A stretch of 64,000 nt of DNA, taken from Streptomyces sp. SID12488 (GTDB lineage: Bacteria > Actinomycetota > Actinomycetes > Streptomycetales > Streptomycetaceae). Location: positions 1 to 64,000 of the forward strand of contig NZ_JAAGLT010000039.1 in assembly GCF_010548275.1 (NCBI RefSeq). The letters are read 5' to 3'. The translations under genes and the position numbers were made by a program. The notes under the pieces are model-generated. The model made no database searches. It was not told the origin of the DNA and was given only the letters and a program-made list of their open reading frames with translations. Below are positions 7,734-16,912 of this stretch, piece after piece (position 1 is the stretch's first letter; every line of letters begins with the position of its first letter).

Positions 7734-8405
7734 GTGGAACGCCGCCTCTCCTCCCCCGCACCCACCTTCGACGAACTCCTCCGCCGGGCCCGGGCGCTGG
7801 TCCGGGACGACCGGCGTGCCGTGCTCGGTGTCGCCGGGAGTCCCGGTGCGGGCAAGACGACGCTCGCTGAGCGGCTCGTCCGGGCACTGAACGGGGACGG
7901 CGCTCCCTGGGTCGCCCATGTGCCGATGGACGGGTTCCATCTCGCCGACGTCGAGCTGGAGCGGCTGGGCCTGCGGGATCGCAAGGGCGCGCCGGAGACG
8001 TTCGACGCGGCGGGGTACGCGGCGCTGCTGCGGCGGCTGCGTGAGGACAGCGGCAGGACGGGCGAGGGGGAGATCGTCTACGCGCCGGGGTTCGAGCGGG
8101 TGCTGGAGCAGCCGATCGCGGGTGCGATCCCGGTGTTTCCGTCGGCGCGTCTTGTCGTCACCGAGGGCAACTACCTTCTGCTGACGGAGGGTTCGTGGGC
8201 GCGGGTGCGGGCCCAGCTCGACGAGGTGTGGTTCTGCGAAGTGGACGAGGAGGAGCGGATCCGCCGGCTCGTCGACCGGCACGAGGAGTTCGGCAAGGAC
8301 CACGACACGGCGGTCGCGTGGGTGCGGGGCACGGACCAGCGCAACGCCGACCTGGTCGCCGCGACCCGGGACCGGGCGGATCTGGTCGTGGAGAGGCAGA
8401 CCTGA
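7734..8405 (+). CDS. Uridine-kinase-like P-loop kinase
   Basis: The 223-residue protein has a Walker A motif GSPGAGKT at residues 35-42, the substrate-binding HVPMDGFHLAD typical of the phosphoribulokinase/uridine kinase and pantothenate kinase group, a Walker B-like RLVVTEGNYLLL and a lid region EERIRRLVDRH. NCBI-type names for such proteins are nucleoside/nucleotide kinase family or fructose transport kinase FrcK-like. The GTG start is 13 bases after the serine hydrolase gene. The phosphoryl acceptor cannot be read from sequence. Confidence 0.85.
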   Translation: MERRLSSPAPTFDELLRRARALVRDDRRAVLGVAGSPGAGKTTLAERLVRALNGDGAPWVAHVPMDGFHLADVELERLGLRDRKGAPETFDAAGYAALLRRLREDSGRTGEGEIVYAPGFERVLEQPIAGAIPVFPSARLVVTEGNYLLLTEGSWARVRAQLDEVWFCEVDEEERIRRLVDRHEEFGKDHDTAVAWVRGTDQRNADLVAATRDRADLVVERQT

Positions 8406-8413
8406 TGGACACG

Positions 8414-8453
8414 ACGAGGCCGAGCAGCGCGCGGGTGAGCTGCTCGGCCTCGT
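8414..8453. terminator. Hairpin between convergent genes
   Basis: Perfect 15-bp arms (acgaggccgagcagc and its complement) flank a 10-base loop, between the kinase stop and the 3' end of the operon read from the other strand. No T-tract follows, as is usual for Streptomyces terminators. It could serve both directions. Confidence 0.65.
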
Positions 8454-8474
8454 ACGTCTCGTTCGTCGACCTTC

Positions 8475-10313
8475 TCAGTCGAGAAGCGTCAGCTCCGGTT
8501 CGCCGTGGGCGTCGCCCGCCGGCTCGCCGATCACGGCCGTGAACGCCTCGGTGCGCACTCGGAGGCCGTCCGGCGTGGCGTCGAAGGCCGGCACGAACTC
8601 GGCGTCGCCGTCACCGCCGTAGCGGACGGCGAAGACTCTCAGCCCCTCCGGTGCGCCGGGGGCCGGGTCGGCCTCCAGTGCCGTGGAGCTGATCAGGTGG
8701 CGCCAGCCCTCGTCGGGGTTGCCGTAGCCGCGCGGGTCGGCCGCGAGGGCGAAGGCCGCCTGTTCCTGGGTCACCTCCGCGCGGGCGTCGAAGTGGTCCG
8801 CGCCCTCGGTCTCCGGGTGCGTCAGGCGCAGGGCGCCCGCTGCGGTGACGCCGTCGGCTTCCGCCGTGCGGCGGACCCGGTCGCCGTCGTCCGTGGCGTA
8901 CGGCAGGCCGGCGAGCAGGTACGGCGTGCCGTCGAGGTGTTCGACGGCGACCGTGACCCACAGGGTCGTCCCGTCCGTGACGTACAGGGACCGGACGTGG
9001 CGCAGTACGTGGTCGCGGCCGACGACGGGCTTGGTGACCAGCTTGGCCGCGAGGCCGTCGGCGCGGATGTCGCGGACGCGGACCTCGCCCATCGGGCGGC
9101 AGAGCAGGAAGCCGTCCGCCACCGGGCCGAAGCCGTGCTGGCGACCCACCGCCGCCGGGAGGTAGTACGTGCCCGCCGCCTCGACCAGTGACGGGGTCAT
9201 CCTGTCGTCGAAGGCCACCGAGACCGTGCCCGCGCGGAGTTGATGGCGCAGTGGTTCGGTCGAGGGGGTGCGGTGCCAGGGGGTGGTGTCCTGGATCTGC
9301 CAGATGAGCATCCACGCGAAGTGGCCGTCGATGCCACCGTCCTGCCTGACCGCGTGGCGGGCCCAGCGGCTGTCGCCCCGGTAGCGGCCGAGGTCGGCGC
9401 CGATGCGGTGGCCGAAGTAGCGCAGGCCGAGGACCGATTCGAAGGCGGAGTGCTGTTCGCTGTAGCGGGGGCCGCCGTTGTCATAGCCGCCGTTCGTCAG
9501 GCGGGCGTCGATGTAGCGGGCCAGGGCCTCGCCGTCCTCGGCGAAGATCTCCTCGCCGCTGACCCGGTGCGCCTGGGCGAGGAAGGAGAGGGAGATCGGG
9601 CCGTAGTTGTTGTCGTAGGCGCCGCCGTGCTCGGGCGGCAGGGCCGCGCCCCGGTCCCGTACCCGGTGGGCGCGGATCTTGTCGACGTACAACGAGATCG
9701 CCCGCGACCGTACCGACTGCCCCTCTTCCGCGGGGAGATGGGGGGCGAGCATCAGTCCGCCCACGACGCAGCCGATGGCCTGGTTGCCGGCCTCCTGCGG
9801 GTTGAAGAAGGTCGCCTCGGTCAGCCAGCGCCAGTAGCCGAGCGCCAACTCGACCAGTTCCGCGCGCTGTTCGTCGGCGACGAGTCCCTCGGCCGCGTCC
9901 AGGACGTTCACCGCCTGGAGCAGCGCCCACACCGTGCTCGGCCAGTCGCCGATGGGGTGGGCCCCGGACTCCAGTACGTAACGGGCGTACGGGAGACCGG
10001 AGTTGCGGATCCTCAGGTTCGGGTAGCCGGGGTTGTCCTCGGTGTAGACCCGCTCCCGGAGGTGGAAGGCGAGGCTGCGGGCCACCGCCTCGGGCAGGCG
10101 CGGGTCCTTGCCGCGCTGCCAGGCGAAGGCCAGCAGCGAGGTGATCCCGAGGGAGGTGTCGCCGATGTCGTCGGTGGTGGCGGGGTGTTCGAGGTTACCG
10201 TCGCGGGTGAGGCGAGTGAGCGCCTCACCCGCGACGGCGGTCAGGATGGCGTCGTAGTCCGCCGATGTGTCCGGCAGATCATGCAACGGCCCTCGCTGGT
10301 GCGGGAGATGCAA
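8475..10313 (-). CDS. Uncharacterised enzyme, probable alpha/alpha-toroid carbohydrate-active protein (A)
   Basis: The 612-residue product has no signal peptide or membrane segment. The first half consists of helical blocks (LEHPATTDDIGDTSLGITSL, LPYARYVLESGAHPIGDWP, WRWLTEATFFNPQEAGNQA), suggesting an alpha/alpha toroid, and the second half is beta-rich, the layout of heparinase II/III-type lyases and some glycoside hydrolases. Residues such as the EAGNQAIG block and GGAYDNNYGP are candidates for an active site. I cannot assign a family. It is the last gene of the ABC-transporter operon, so it should act on the imported sugar in the cytoplasm. The start is a TTG with weak signals; a later TTG is possible. 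Confidence 0.75.
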   Translation of the reverse strand: MHLPHQRGPLHDLPDTSADYDAILTAVAGEALTRLTRDGNLEHPATTDDIGDTSLGITSLLAFAWQRGKDPRLPEAVARSLAFHLRERVYTEDNPGYPNLRIRNSGLPYARYVLESGAHPIGDWPSTVWALLQAVNVLDAAEGLVADEQRAELVELALGYWRWLTEATFFNPQEAGNQAIGCVVGGLMLAPHLPAEEGQSVRSRAISLYVDKIRAHRVRDRGAALPPEHGGAYDNNYGPISLSFLAQAHRVSGEEIFAEDGEALARYIDARLTNGGYDNGGPRYSEQHSAFESVLGLRYFGHRIGADLGRYRGDSRWARHAVRQDGGIDGHFAWMLIWQIQDTTPWHRTPSTEPLRHQLRAGTVSVAFDDRMTPSLVEAAGTYYLPAAVGRQHGFGPVADGFLLCRPMGEVRVRDIRADGLAAKLVTKPVVGRDHVLRHVRSLYVTDGTTLWVTVAVEHLDGTPYLLAGLPYATDDGDRVRRTAEADGVTAAGALRLTHPETEGADHFDARAEVTQEQAAFALAADPRGYGNPDEGWRHLISSTALEADPAPGAPEGLRVFAVRYGGDGDAEFVPAFDATPDGLRVRTEAFTAVIGEPAGDAHGEPELTLLD

Positions 10314-10370
10314 TGCCCTCAGCCCTTCGTGCCTGGGGTTGCCATGGCGTGGTTCGTCGGAGTCGCGGAG

Positions 10371-12089
10371 TCACACGACGGGTGCGGGGCGGCGGGCGCG
10401 CAGTGCGACGGTCAGGGTGTGCGGGCCGAGTCCGCCGAGGTAGACGCGGTTCCCCGTCGTCGCATCGGTGCCGCCCACCACGGTGTGGTCCTGACCTGGG
10501 TCGTAGCGCAGTACGTCGCTCCGGTCCGGTCCGGCGAGCGGTTCGCCCGTCTCGACGGCGGCCTCGACCCGGATCTCGTCGTCGCCGACGCGGTAGGTCA
10601 ACGGCTCGGTCGTCAGGCACCAGCTTCCGTCGCCGAGCGGTACGGCGCCCTGCGGCTCGCCGCCCGGCCGGAAGGTCAGTTCGAGGGCCCATGGCACCGG
10701 TGGGCCGCTGATGTCGATCCGCAGGTCGGCCCCGTCCTCCCGCAGGTCGACCTCGACTCGGGTCGTGTGGGAGACCTCGTCCTGAGGGCGGTCGGGGAAA
10801 GCCATCGCCGCGGAGAAGCGGCCCTCGTCCACCAGACGGTAGGCGCCGTCGTCGCGCCTCCGGTCCTTCGGGAGCGGCTGGTAGTAGGCGCCTGTGAGGG
10901 TTTCGGTGAGCCGGTACCGGTTGTCGGCGAACTGTTCCATGTCGGCGGCGCGGAACGGGCCCAGGTCGAAGAACCCCCGCGAGAGACGGACCGCGTCGAG
11001 GACGGCGTCGCCGGCGAACAGGCGCAGGAAGGTGGGGTTGCAGGCGAGGCCCGAGCGGATGCGCCGGTGCTCGGGCACATCGGAGCCGCCGTACACCACG
11101 GTGTGCGCGGTGGCCGAGGCGTGTGCGGCGAGGCGTGCGGTGGGGAGGTACCGGTCGCGCGGGAGCTTCTCCGCGTCCGGGGCCGGCAGGGCGCGGCACA
11201 GATCCGGGGTGAGGAGGGTCTGGGCGAGCATGTCGGGGTCGTCGATGCCGTCGGCGGCCGCCAGGCGGGCCGCGCGGGCGAAGTCCCCCCGGCCGGTGCG
11301 GATCGCGAGCAGCCGGTAGTGCGGCAGGTAGGGCCACAGCGGGAACGAAAGCTTCTGGTCCTGGCGGCGCGAGTGGACGGTCTCCACCATGCCGTCCGGC
11401 CTGATCAGGTCCAGGGTCGTGGTGAGGTTGCGTTCGACGGCGTCCAGCAGGTCGGTACGCCCGAGCACCTCGGCCAGCAACAGCAGCGACGGGTTGGTCA
11501 CGAGGGACGCGTAGACGGCACTGCGTTCCGAGTACAGGCCCTCCGCGTCGATGTCGACGCCCTCGGCGAGCCACTCCTCGACGCGGTCGAGCAGCCGGTC
11601 GTCCGGGAACGACCGGTGCAGCCGGGCCAGCGCCGCGCACAGCTCCCAGCGGTGGTTCGGGGTGTGCACCCCACCCGTCAGGAGACTGCCGGAGGCGGCG
11701 CCGGCGATCTCGGCGAGCGCGGCCGTGACGTCACTCAGTTCCGGCCCCGCGTCGGCGGCGAGGACGTGCGCGTCGCACACGTCGTTGACGGTGAAGGCGG
11801 AGTCCGGCGGTGACTGCACGTTGTCACCACCGGCGAAGAGGCCGGTGGTGGTCTGCGCGGCCCGCAGGGCGCGGAGGTGGGTCATCGTGGCGGCGACGGC
11901 CTGCCCGCTGCCGTGCAGTGCCGAGTCCGGGGAACAGTAGGCCGCGACCAGGGTCTTCACCCGCCGCGCCAGATCACGGTGCGGCACACCGGCGGGTTCC
12001 TCGTCGGGGCGGGCCGCCAGCGGGGCGGCCGTCCGGTCGGCGGCGCGGGCCGCCGACCGGACGAACTCGTGGTCGAGCGGGGTGGGCAC
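10371..12089 (-). CDS. Uncharacterised enzyme, probable alpha/alpha-toroid carbohydrate-active protein (B)
   Basis: A 572-residue cytoplasmic protein. The N-terminal half is helical with TGGVHTPNHRWELCAAL, a His-x-x-Asn-His-Arg-Trp block that resembles the Asn/His catalytic sites of toroid lyases, and GLYSERSAVYASLVTNPS. The C-terminal half is beta-strand rich. Its layout parallels the downstream gene, and the two may act in sequence on one oligosaccharide. The GTG at 12089 follows GAAGGACTGACC two bases after the permease stop, so it is translationally linked to the transporter. Substrate unknown; uronate-containing or modified glycans are a guess only. Confidence 0.75.
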   Translation of the reverse strand: MPTPLDHEFVRSAARAADRTAAPLAARPDEEPAGVPHRDLARRVKTLVAAYCSPDSALHGSGQAVAATMTHLRALRAAQTTTGLFAGGDNVQSPPDSAFTVNDVCDAHVLAADAGPELSDVTAALAEIAGAASGSLLTGGVHTPNHRWELCAALARLHRSFPDDRLLDRVEEWLAEGVDIDAEGLYSERSAVYASLVTNPSLLLLAEVLGRTDLLDAVERNLTTTLDLIRPDGMVETVHSRRQDQKLSFPLWPYLPHYRLLAIRTGRGDFARAARLAAADGIDDPDMLAQTLLTPDLCRALPAPDAEKLPRDRYLPTARLAAHASATAHTVVYGGSDVPEHRRIRSGLACNPTFLRLFAGDAVLDAVRLSRGFFDLGPFRAADMEQFADNRYRLTETLTGAYYQPLPKDRRRDDGAYRLVDEGRFSAAMAFPDRPQDEVSHTTRVEVDLREDGADLRIDISGPPVPWALELTFRPGGEPQGAVPLGDGSWCLTTEPLTYRVGDDEIRVEAAVETGEPLAGPDRSDVLRYDPGQDHTVVGGTDATTGNRVYLGGLGPHTLTVALRARRPAPVV

Positions 12090-12091
12090 GG

Positions 12092-12994
12092 TCAGTCCTT
12101 CAGTCCGGCGTTGATGTCGGCGCCCATGACGTAGCGCTGGAAGACCAGGAAGACGAGGATCAGCGGGATCATGGAGATGACCGATGCGCCGAGCAGTACC
12201 GACCAGTTGATGTTCTGCGCGCCGACGATGCTCTGGATGCCGATCTGCACGGTGAACTTGTCGGGGTCGTTGAGCATCAGCAGCGGCCAGATGTAGTCGT
12301 TCCACCGCCACTGGAAGGACAGGATGGCGAGGGTCAGCATGATGGGCCGGGAGATCGGCACCATGATCCGCAGGAAGATCGACAGCTCACGCGCGCCGTC
12401 GATGCGTGCGGCTTCCACGAGTTCGTCGGGAACCGTCAGGAAGAACTGGCGGAACATGAAGCATCCGGTCGCGGTGAGCACGGCCGGGAGGATGATGCCG
12501 GCGAAGGAGTTGTAGAGGCCCAGGTTGCGGACCACCAGGAACTCCGGGGCGAGCATGACCTCGCCCGGCAGCATCGTGGTGGCCAGGATGCAGATGAAGA
12601 ACGCCTTGAGCCATCTGTTGTCGTACTTGGCCAGCGCGTACCCCGTGCAGCAGCTGACACCCACCGTGAGGATCGTCGTGACGACGCACACGAGGGCCGT
12701 GTTGATGAAGTACTGGGAGAAGTTGGCACTGTCCCACGCCGCCTTGAAACCCGACAGGGTGGGGTTGTGCGGAACCAGCGTCAGCGGATAGGAGAACAGG
12801 TCGCCGGCCGGCTTGAAGGAACTGAGGATGAACCAGAGCACCGGCACCCCGTACAGGCACGCCATGATCCACAGCAGTGTCGTCGCGGGCACCGCCCGCC
12901 GGAGCCCGCCACTACCCGCCTTGTAGAGCCGCTTCTTGGAGACGGACCGTTTGGGATCGGCGTCGACCGGGCGTGGCATGTCTGTGGTTGTCAT
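12092..12994 (-). CDS. Carbohydrate ABC transporter permease (MalG-type)
   Basis: The 300-residue permease has six membrane segments and the EAA loop for ATPase contact, VEAARIDGARELSIFLRIMVP, followed by the family C-terminus RYVMGADINAGLKD. The ATG at 12994 overlaps the stop of the upstream permease as ATGA. No ATPase gene is in the operon, as usual for Streptomyces sugar importers served by a shared MsiK-type ATPase. Confidence 0.92.
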   Translation of the reverse strand: MTTTDMPRPVDADPKRSVSKKRLYKAGSGGLRRAVPATTLLWIMACLYGVPVLWFILSSFKPAGDLFSYPLTLVPHNPTLSGFKAAWDSANFSQYFINTALVCVVTTILTVGVSCCTGYALAKYDNRWLKAFFICILATTMLPGEVMLAPEFLVVRNLGLYNSFAGIILPAVLTATGCFMFRQFFLTVPDELVEAARIDGARELSIFLRIMVPISRPIMLTLAILSFQWRWNDYIWPLLMLNDPDKFTVQIGIQSIVGAQNINWSVLLGASVISMIPLILVFLVFQRYVMGADINAGLKD

Positions 12995-13908
12995 CGGTTC
13001 TCCACCCGCCGGTTGACGATCAGCTGGATGATCGCGACGGCCATCAGGATGAGCATGAGCACGAACGACGCGGCGCTCGCGTAGCCGATCTGGCCCCGTT
13101 TGAAGCCGGTCTCGTAGATGTACTGGACGAGCAGGTTGTTCGATGTGCCGGGTCCGCCGTTGTTGAGGGCGACGAACACCGGGTATTCCTTCATCGCGTT
13201 GATCGTGTTGAGCAGGATGACGATGAACGAGGTGGGCGCGATGCTCGGCAGCGTGATGCTGATGAACTGGCGCCATGGGCCGGCGCCGTCGAGCGAGGCC
13301 GCCTCGTAGTACGACACCGGTACGTTCTTGATCGCCGCGATGAACAGCAGCATCGAGAATCCCGTCCAGGCCCAGGATGCCGCCATCACCACCACGATCA
13401 ACGACAGGTCCGCGTTCGACTGCCATGGAACGGCGCTTCCGCCGAACTGCTCGATGACGTAGTTGACCAGTCCGAAGTTCTCACCGAACAGCCACCGCCA
13501 CAGGACACCCACGACGATGGGCGACAGAAGCCATGGGATGAAGAAGACGACGCGGGCGACCGACGCGCCCTTTGCGTGCTTGTTCACCACCAGGTTGGCG
13601 GCGAGCAGCGAGAGTCCGAAGTTCAGCGGTACGAAGAGCACGGCGTACAGCAGCGTCCGGGTCAGCGCGTCGTAGAAGGTGGAGTCCCCGAACAGGTTGT
13701 GGTAGTTGTCCAGTCCGATGTACTGGAAGGCCCCCACACCCGTGTAGTTCGTGAAGGAGTAGACGAGCCCGATCACCGCCGGCCAGACGAAGAACAGTGA
13801 GAAGAGCACGACATTGGCCGCGATGAGGACGAGCGGCGCAAGGGTGTACTTACTGCGTCTCCTGCTCCTGGGCGGGCTCGCGGACACGGCCGAGGCGCGT
13901 TTTGTCAT
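12991..13908 (-). CDS. Carbohydrate ABC transporter permease (MalF-type)
   Basis: A 305-residue membrane protein with a cytoplasmic Arg/Lys-rich N-terminus, six predicted membrane segments and the coupling loop YYEAASLDGAGPWRQFISITLP. It forms the heterodimeric channel with the downstream MalG-type subunit. AGGAAG precedes the ATG. It is separated from the binding-protein gene by a strong hairpin, which should lower its expression relative to the binding protein. Confidence 0.92.
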   Translation of the reverse strand: MTKRASAVSASPPRSRRRSKYTLAPLVLIAANVVLFSLFFVWPAVIGLVYSFTNYTGVGAFQYIGLDNYHNLFGDSTFYDALTRTLLYAVLFVPLNFGLSLLAANLVVNKHAKGASVARVVFFIPWLLSPIVVGVLWRWLFGENFGLVNYVIEQFGGSAVPWQSNADLSLIVVVMAASWAWTGFSMLLFIAAIKNVPVSYYEAASLDGAGPWRQFISITLPSIAPTSFIVILLNTINAMKEYPVFVALNNGGPGTSNNLLVQYIYETGFKRGQIGYASAASFVLMLILMAVAIIQLIVNRRVENR

Positions 13909-13980
13909 CTTCCTGACTCCGTGCTGGTGGAATGGATTCCGGTGGGCTCACGCCATGAGCCCGGCATTGCGTGGCCGCCC

Positions 13981-14018
13981 GGGCCGGGCGGCGGTGTCTC
14001 GACCCCGCCGCCCGGCCC
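13981..14018. terminator. Intra-operon hairpin after the binding-protein gene
   Basis: Perfect 14-bp GC-only arms (gggccgggcggcgg and complement) around a 10-base loop lie 13 bases beyond the binding-protein stop and before the permease gene. Such elements stabilise the upstream mRNA or cause partial termination, giving excess binding protein over permeases. Confidence 0.7.
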
Positions 14019-14030
14019 GCTGGCCCACGA

Positions 14031-15353
14031 TCAGCCGCCGACCTGCTGGTTGTAGCCGGCCACGATGTTCTCCAGGGCCTTGTCGGCCGTCTGCTGGCCG
14101 TTGATCGCCTTGCCGAGCTCCGTCTTGGTCGGGTCCTCGGTGAGGGTCTTGCCCTTCAGCACCCAGTTCGACTGCGCGGAACTGAAGTAGCCGGAGATCG
14201 GGGCATAGAGCGGGATCGACTCGTTGTACAGCTTGTACGCCGCCTGCGCCGCCTCGGACTTGAAGGGGTACTTCGGGTTCAGACCGCTCTCGACCGGCAG
14301 GAACCCGGACGCCTCGCACAGTGCCTGGTAGTGGGCCGGCTCGTACAGCCAGGACAGGAACTTCGTCGCGGCGGTGGCCGCGTCGGCGTTGTTGTTGAAG
14401 CCCACCGTCAGGCCGCCGCTGTTGACGTCACTGGCCTGCACCGGCTGGGCGGGAGTCGGGACGCTCGCCCACTCGAACTTCTTGATGCTCTCCGCGAAGG
14501 CGGGAACCTGCCACACTCCGGACCAGTAGGCGACGACGTCACCGCTCTGGAACATGGCCGACGGGTCGGCGCCGCTCGTCCACACCGACTTCGGCATGGT
14601 CTTGTCGTCGTTCCATCCGACGAAGGTGTTCACGGCCTTCTTGGTCGCCGCGTCCACCGAGAACTTGCCGGAGTCGTCCGCGTGGACGTACTGCCCGCCC
14701 ATCTCGTAGACCATGGCGCGGAGCCGGGACGGCGACTGGTCGAACGTCAGGGAGTACTTGGCCTTGGTCTTCTCCCGGACCTCGTTCGCCGCCTTGATGA
14801 AGTCGTCCCAGGTCCAGGTCTTCGCGGGCGAGGTCGGGAAGGAGACGCCGGCCTTCTCGAAGAGCGTCTTGTTGATGAACATGCCGGACGCGGTGACGTC
14901 CGAGGGGATGGCCAGCACCTTCCCGGACGAGTCCTTCGCCAGGAAGTTGGGGTTGATCTTGTTGGTCGCGTTGTTGGCGATGGACTTGAGGTCGACCAGC
15001 TTGCTCGACCAGATCGGGTCCAGCGCCGGCACGGCCGCCACGTCGGGCAGGGAGTTCGCCTGCGCGGCGTTGTGCAGCTTCGCCGTGTAGCCGTCGTAGG
15101 GGATGTTGACGAGCTTGACGTCGACGCCGGCTTCCTTCTTGTACTGCGCCACCATCTTCTTCCAGCCCGCGTCCTGCCCCGGAACCGTGGAGATCCAGAA
15201 CGTCAGCGACTTGGACGTACCGCCTGAGTCGGACCCCCCACCGCAGGCGGAGAGCAGCAGGGCACCTGCCGTGGCAACGGCAGCGAGGGGAGCCAGGCGG
15301 CGCATACCGCCGCGGCCGAGTCGGCGGGAGCGCCGCACACCCACAGTGGTCAT
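14031..15353 (-). CDS. Sugar-binding lipoprotein of ABC transporter
   Basis: The 440-residue protein starts with an Arg-rich region, a hydrophobic stretch and the lipobox ALLLSACGGG, so it should be lipid-anchored outside the membrane. The mature part matches family 1 extracellular solute-binding proteins (LTFWISTVPGQDAGWKKMV at the N-terminus, a TWTWDDF motif and sugar-contact aromatic residues). It captures the oligosaccharide for the two downstream permeases. The gene heads the operon that ends with the two uncharacterised enzymes. Confidence 0.92.
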   Translation of the reverse strand: MTTVGVRRSRRLGRGGMRRLAPLAAVATAGALLLSACGGGSDSGGTSKSLTFWISTVPGQDAGWKKMVAQYKKEAGVDVKLVNIPYDGYTAKLHNAAQANSLPDVAAVPALDPIWSSKLVDLKSIANNATNKINPNFLAKDSSGKVLAIPSDVTASGMFINKTLFEKAGVSFPTSPAKTWTWDDFIKAANEVREKTKAKYSLTFDQSPSRLRAMVYEMGGQYVHADDSGKFSVDAATKKAVNTFVGWNDDKTMPKSVWTSGADPSAMFQSGDVVAYWSGVWQVPAFAESIKKFEWASVPTPAQPVQASDVNSGGLTVGFNNNADAATAATKFLSWLYEPAHYQALCEASGFLPVESGLNPKYPFKSEAAQAAYKLYNESIPLYAPISGYFSSAQSNWVLKGKTLTEDPTKTELGKAINGQQTADKALENIVAGYNQQVGG

Positions 15354-15590
15354 CTTCGATCCCTTTTTTTCGGTAGGGGACAGAGCACGGCGCCGAATCG
15401 AGGCGGCACGGGTGCAGTTTGCAGGAAAAGTTGCCTTCCGGGGGCGCAGCCTCGCCCGGCCGCGTCGTCCACGCGGGGTGGGATCCCCAGCCGTTCTGGC
15501 TGTCACCGCACGGGCACGCCCTCGTGTGGTTGCCGTACGTCGAGTACGGGCGGGAGGCTCACCCCAAGTCGGCGTCCCGGCCGACCTAGA

Positions 15591-15634
15591 AAGCGCTTGT
15601 CCGGACATTGGCAGACCGAGTCCGAAACCGTCAA
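15591..15634 (-). promoter_or_regulatory. Candidate promoter and operator of the sugar operon
   Basis: On the minus strand TTGACG (15634-15629) and CAATGT (15610-15605) are separated by 18 bases, followed by the palindrome AAGCGCTT at 15591-15598. AAGCGCTT is the core of many LacI-family sugar operators, but the adjacent regulator is a ROK protein, so the assignment is tentative. The remaining 240 bases to the start codon hold no other clear signal. Confidence 0.35.
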
Positions 15635-16773
15635 TGCTTCGCCCGCGCCGCCTCGGTCACGGTTTGGACTCCTCTGGCGACCGCGAACCGCGCCGCGCCC
15701 ACCACGGTGCCGAGATCGCCGACCTGACTGCTGACCACTTCGGTGGGCCAGCTCAGCCGCTCCAGCTCGGCCCGCACACCGGGCAGGAGCTGAGGAAACG
15801 CGCCGGTACTGCCGCCCAGGACGAGCAGCCCGGGGTCCAGCACGGCGGTCACCGCGGCGGCCAGCCGGCCCACGTCCACCGCGTGCCGGTCGACGACCGC
15901 GCGGGCCATGGCGCCGCCCTGCCCAGCCAGCGAGAACAGCTGTTCGACCGTGCGCGGGCACGAACCGTCGAATTCCGGCCAGGCCTCGACCGCCCGGCGC
16001 AGCAGCGAACGGGCGCCGATGTACTCCTCCAGTGCCTCGTGGCGGGGCTCCAGGGCGTCGCCCCAGGGGTAGGGCAGCCGTGCGAGCTCTCCGGCCGCCC
16101 CGTTGGCCCCGGCCAGTACATGGCCCCCCACGACGATTCCTAGACCGATACCGACACCGATCCGCAGATAGCCGAAGGTGTGCCGCCCGCGCGCCGCACC
16201 CTCGTGCAGTTCGGCGAGCGCGGCGCAGTTGACGTTGTTCTCCAGATGGACGGGCACCCCGGGCGGCAGCGCCACGGCCACCGCGTCGAAGACGGGTCCC
16301 GCCTTGGCGGTCGCCGGCCGCAGGGTGCCCTCCTCGGCGCGCGCGGTGACGTCGCCGACGGCCACGACGATGGTGCGCAGCGGAGCGTCCGCGGGGAGCG
16401 CGGACAGCGCTTCGCGCACCACGTCGGCGGCCTCCTCGCGGGAACCGGTGGCCTCGGCGAGCAGGGTGCCGTCAAGGGCGCAGCCGCGCACCCTGGTCAG
16501 GGCGGGGCCGAGGTCGACGGCCAGTACGGAGCCGGCCGCGGGACCGAGTCCGTACACGGCGGCAGAACGGCCCGTACCGCCGGAGGCGATGCCCGAGTGG
16601 GCGGCGAGCCCGGCGCTCTCCAGCTCCGCCACGGCGGAGGACACGGTCGGCTTCGACAGGCCCGCCAGGCTCGCGAGCTGCGGCCGGGTGGCCGTGCCCG
16701 CCCCGGCCAGCACGGCGAACACCGCGCTCGCGCTCTCGGTCAGACGGGGGCCCCTCGCCACGTCGTGTTCCAC
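15631..16773 (-). CDS. ROK-family transcriptional repressor
   Basis: The 380-residue protein has an N-terminal winged helix (RPQLASLAGLSKPTVSSAVAELESAGL) and a C-terminal ROK sugar-kinase-like domain (VLAVDLGPALTRVRG, HLENNVNCAALAEL, GIGLGIVVGGHVLAGANGAAG). The cysteine-rich zinc motif of active ROK kinases is not evident, consistent with a regulator. It should repress the flanking import operon and the divergent sugar kinase, with a sugar or sugar phosphate as inducer. The GTG at 16773 follows GGGGAG at short spacing; the exact start is uncertain. Confidence 0.88.
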   Translation of the reverse strand: MEHDVARGPRLTESASAVFAVLAGAGTATRPQLASLAGLSKPTVSSAVAELESAGLAAHSGIASGGTGRSAAVYGLGPAAGSVLAVDLGPALTRVRGCALDGTLLAEATGSREEAADVVREALSALPADAPLRTIVVAVGDVTARAEEGTLRPATAKAGPVFDAVAVALPPGVPVHLENNVNCAALAELHEGAARGRHTFGYLRIGVGIGLGIVVGGHVLAGANGAAGELARLPYPWGDALEPRHEALEEYIGARSLLRRAVEAWPEFDGSCPRTVEQLFSLAGQGGAMARAVVDRHAVDVGRLAAAVTAVLDPGLLVLGGSTGAFPQLLPGVRAELERLSWPTEVVSSQVGDLGTVVGAARFAVARGVQTVTEAARAKH

Positions 16774-16912
16774 AGTCTCCCCAAGGTCGAGGGCCGCACT
16801 CCCCCGGTAGCTCGATGTCGTGGGATGCGGCGATGGGATGCCCTGGCATCGCGGTTTCCCGCTGCGTTCCGGCCCGGTCGGGCCATCGCCGCAGTCGAGT
16901 GCGCGATGCCTA

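Noticed and set aside
9240..11813. 857-codon plus-strand reading frame
   Set aside because: It is the antisense shadow of the two sugar-operon enzymes, whose frames have better starts, operon spacing and protein-like composition.
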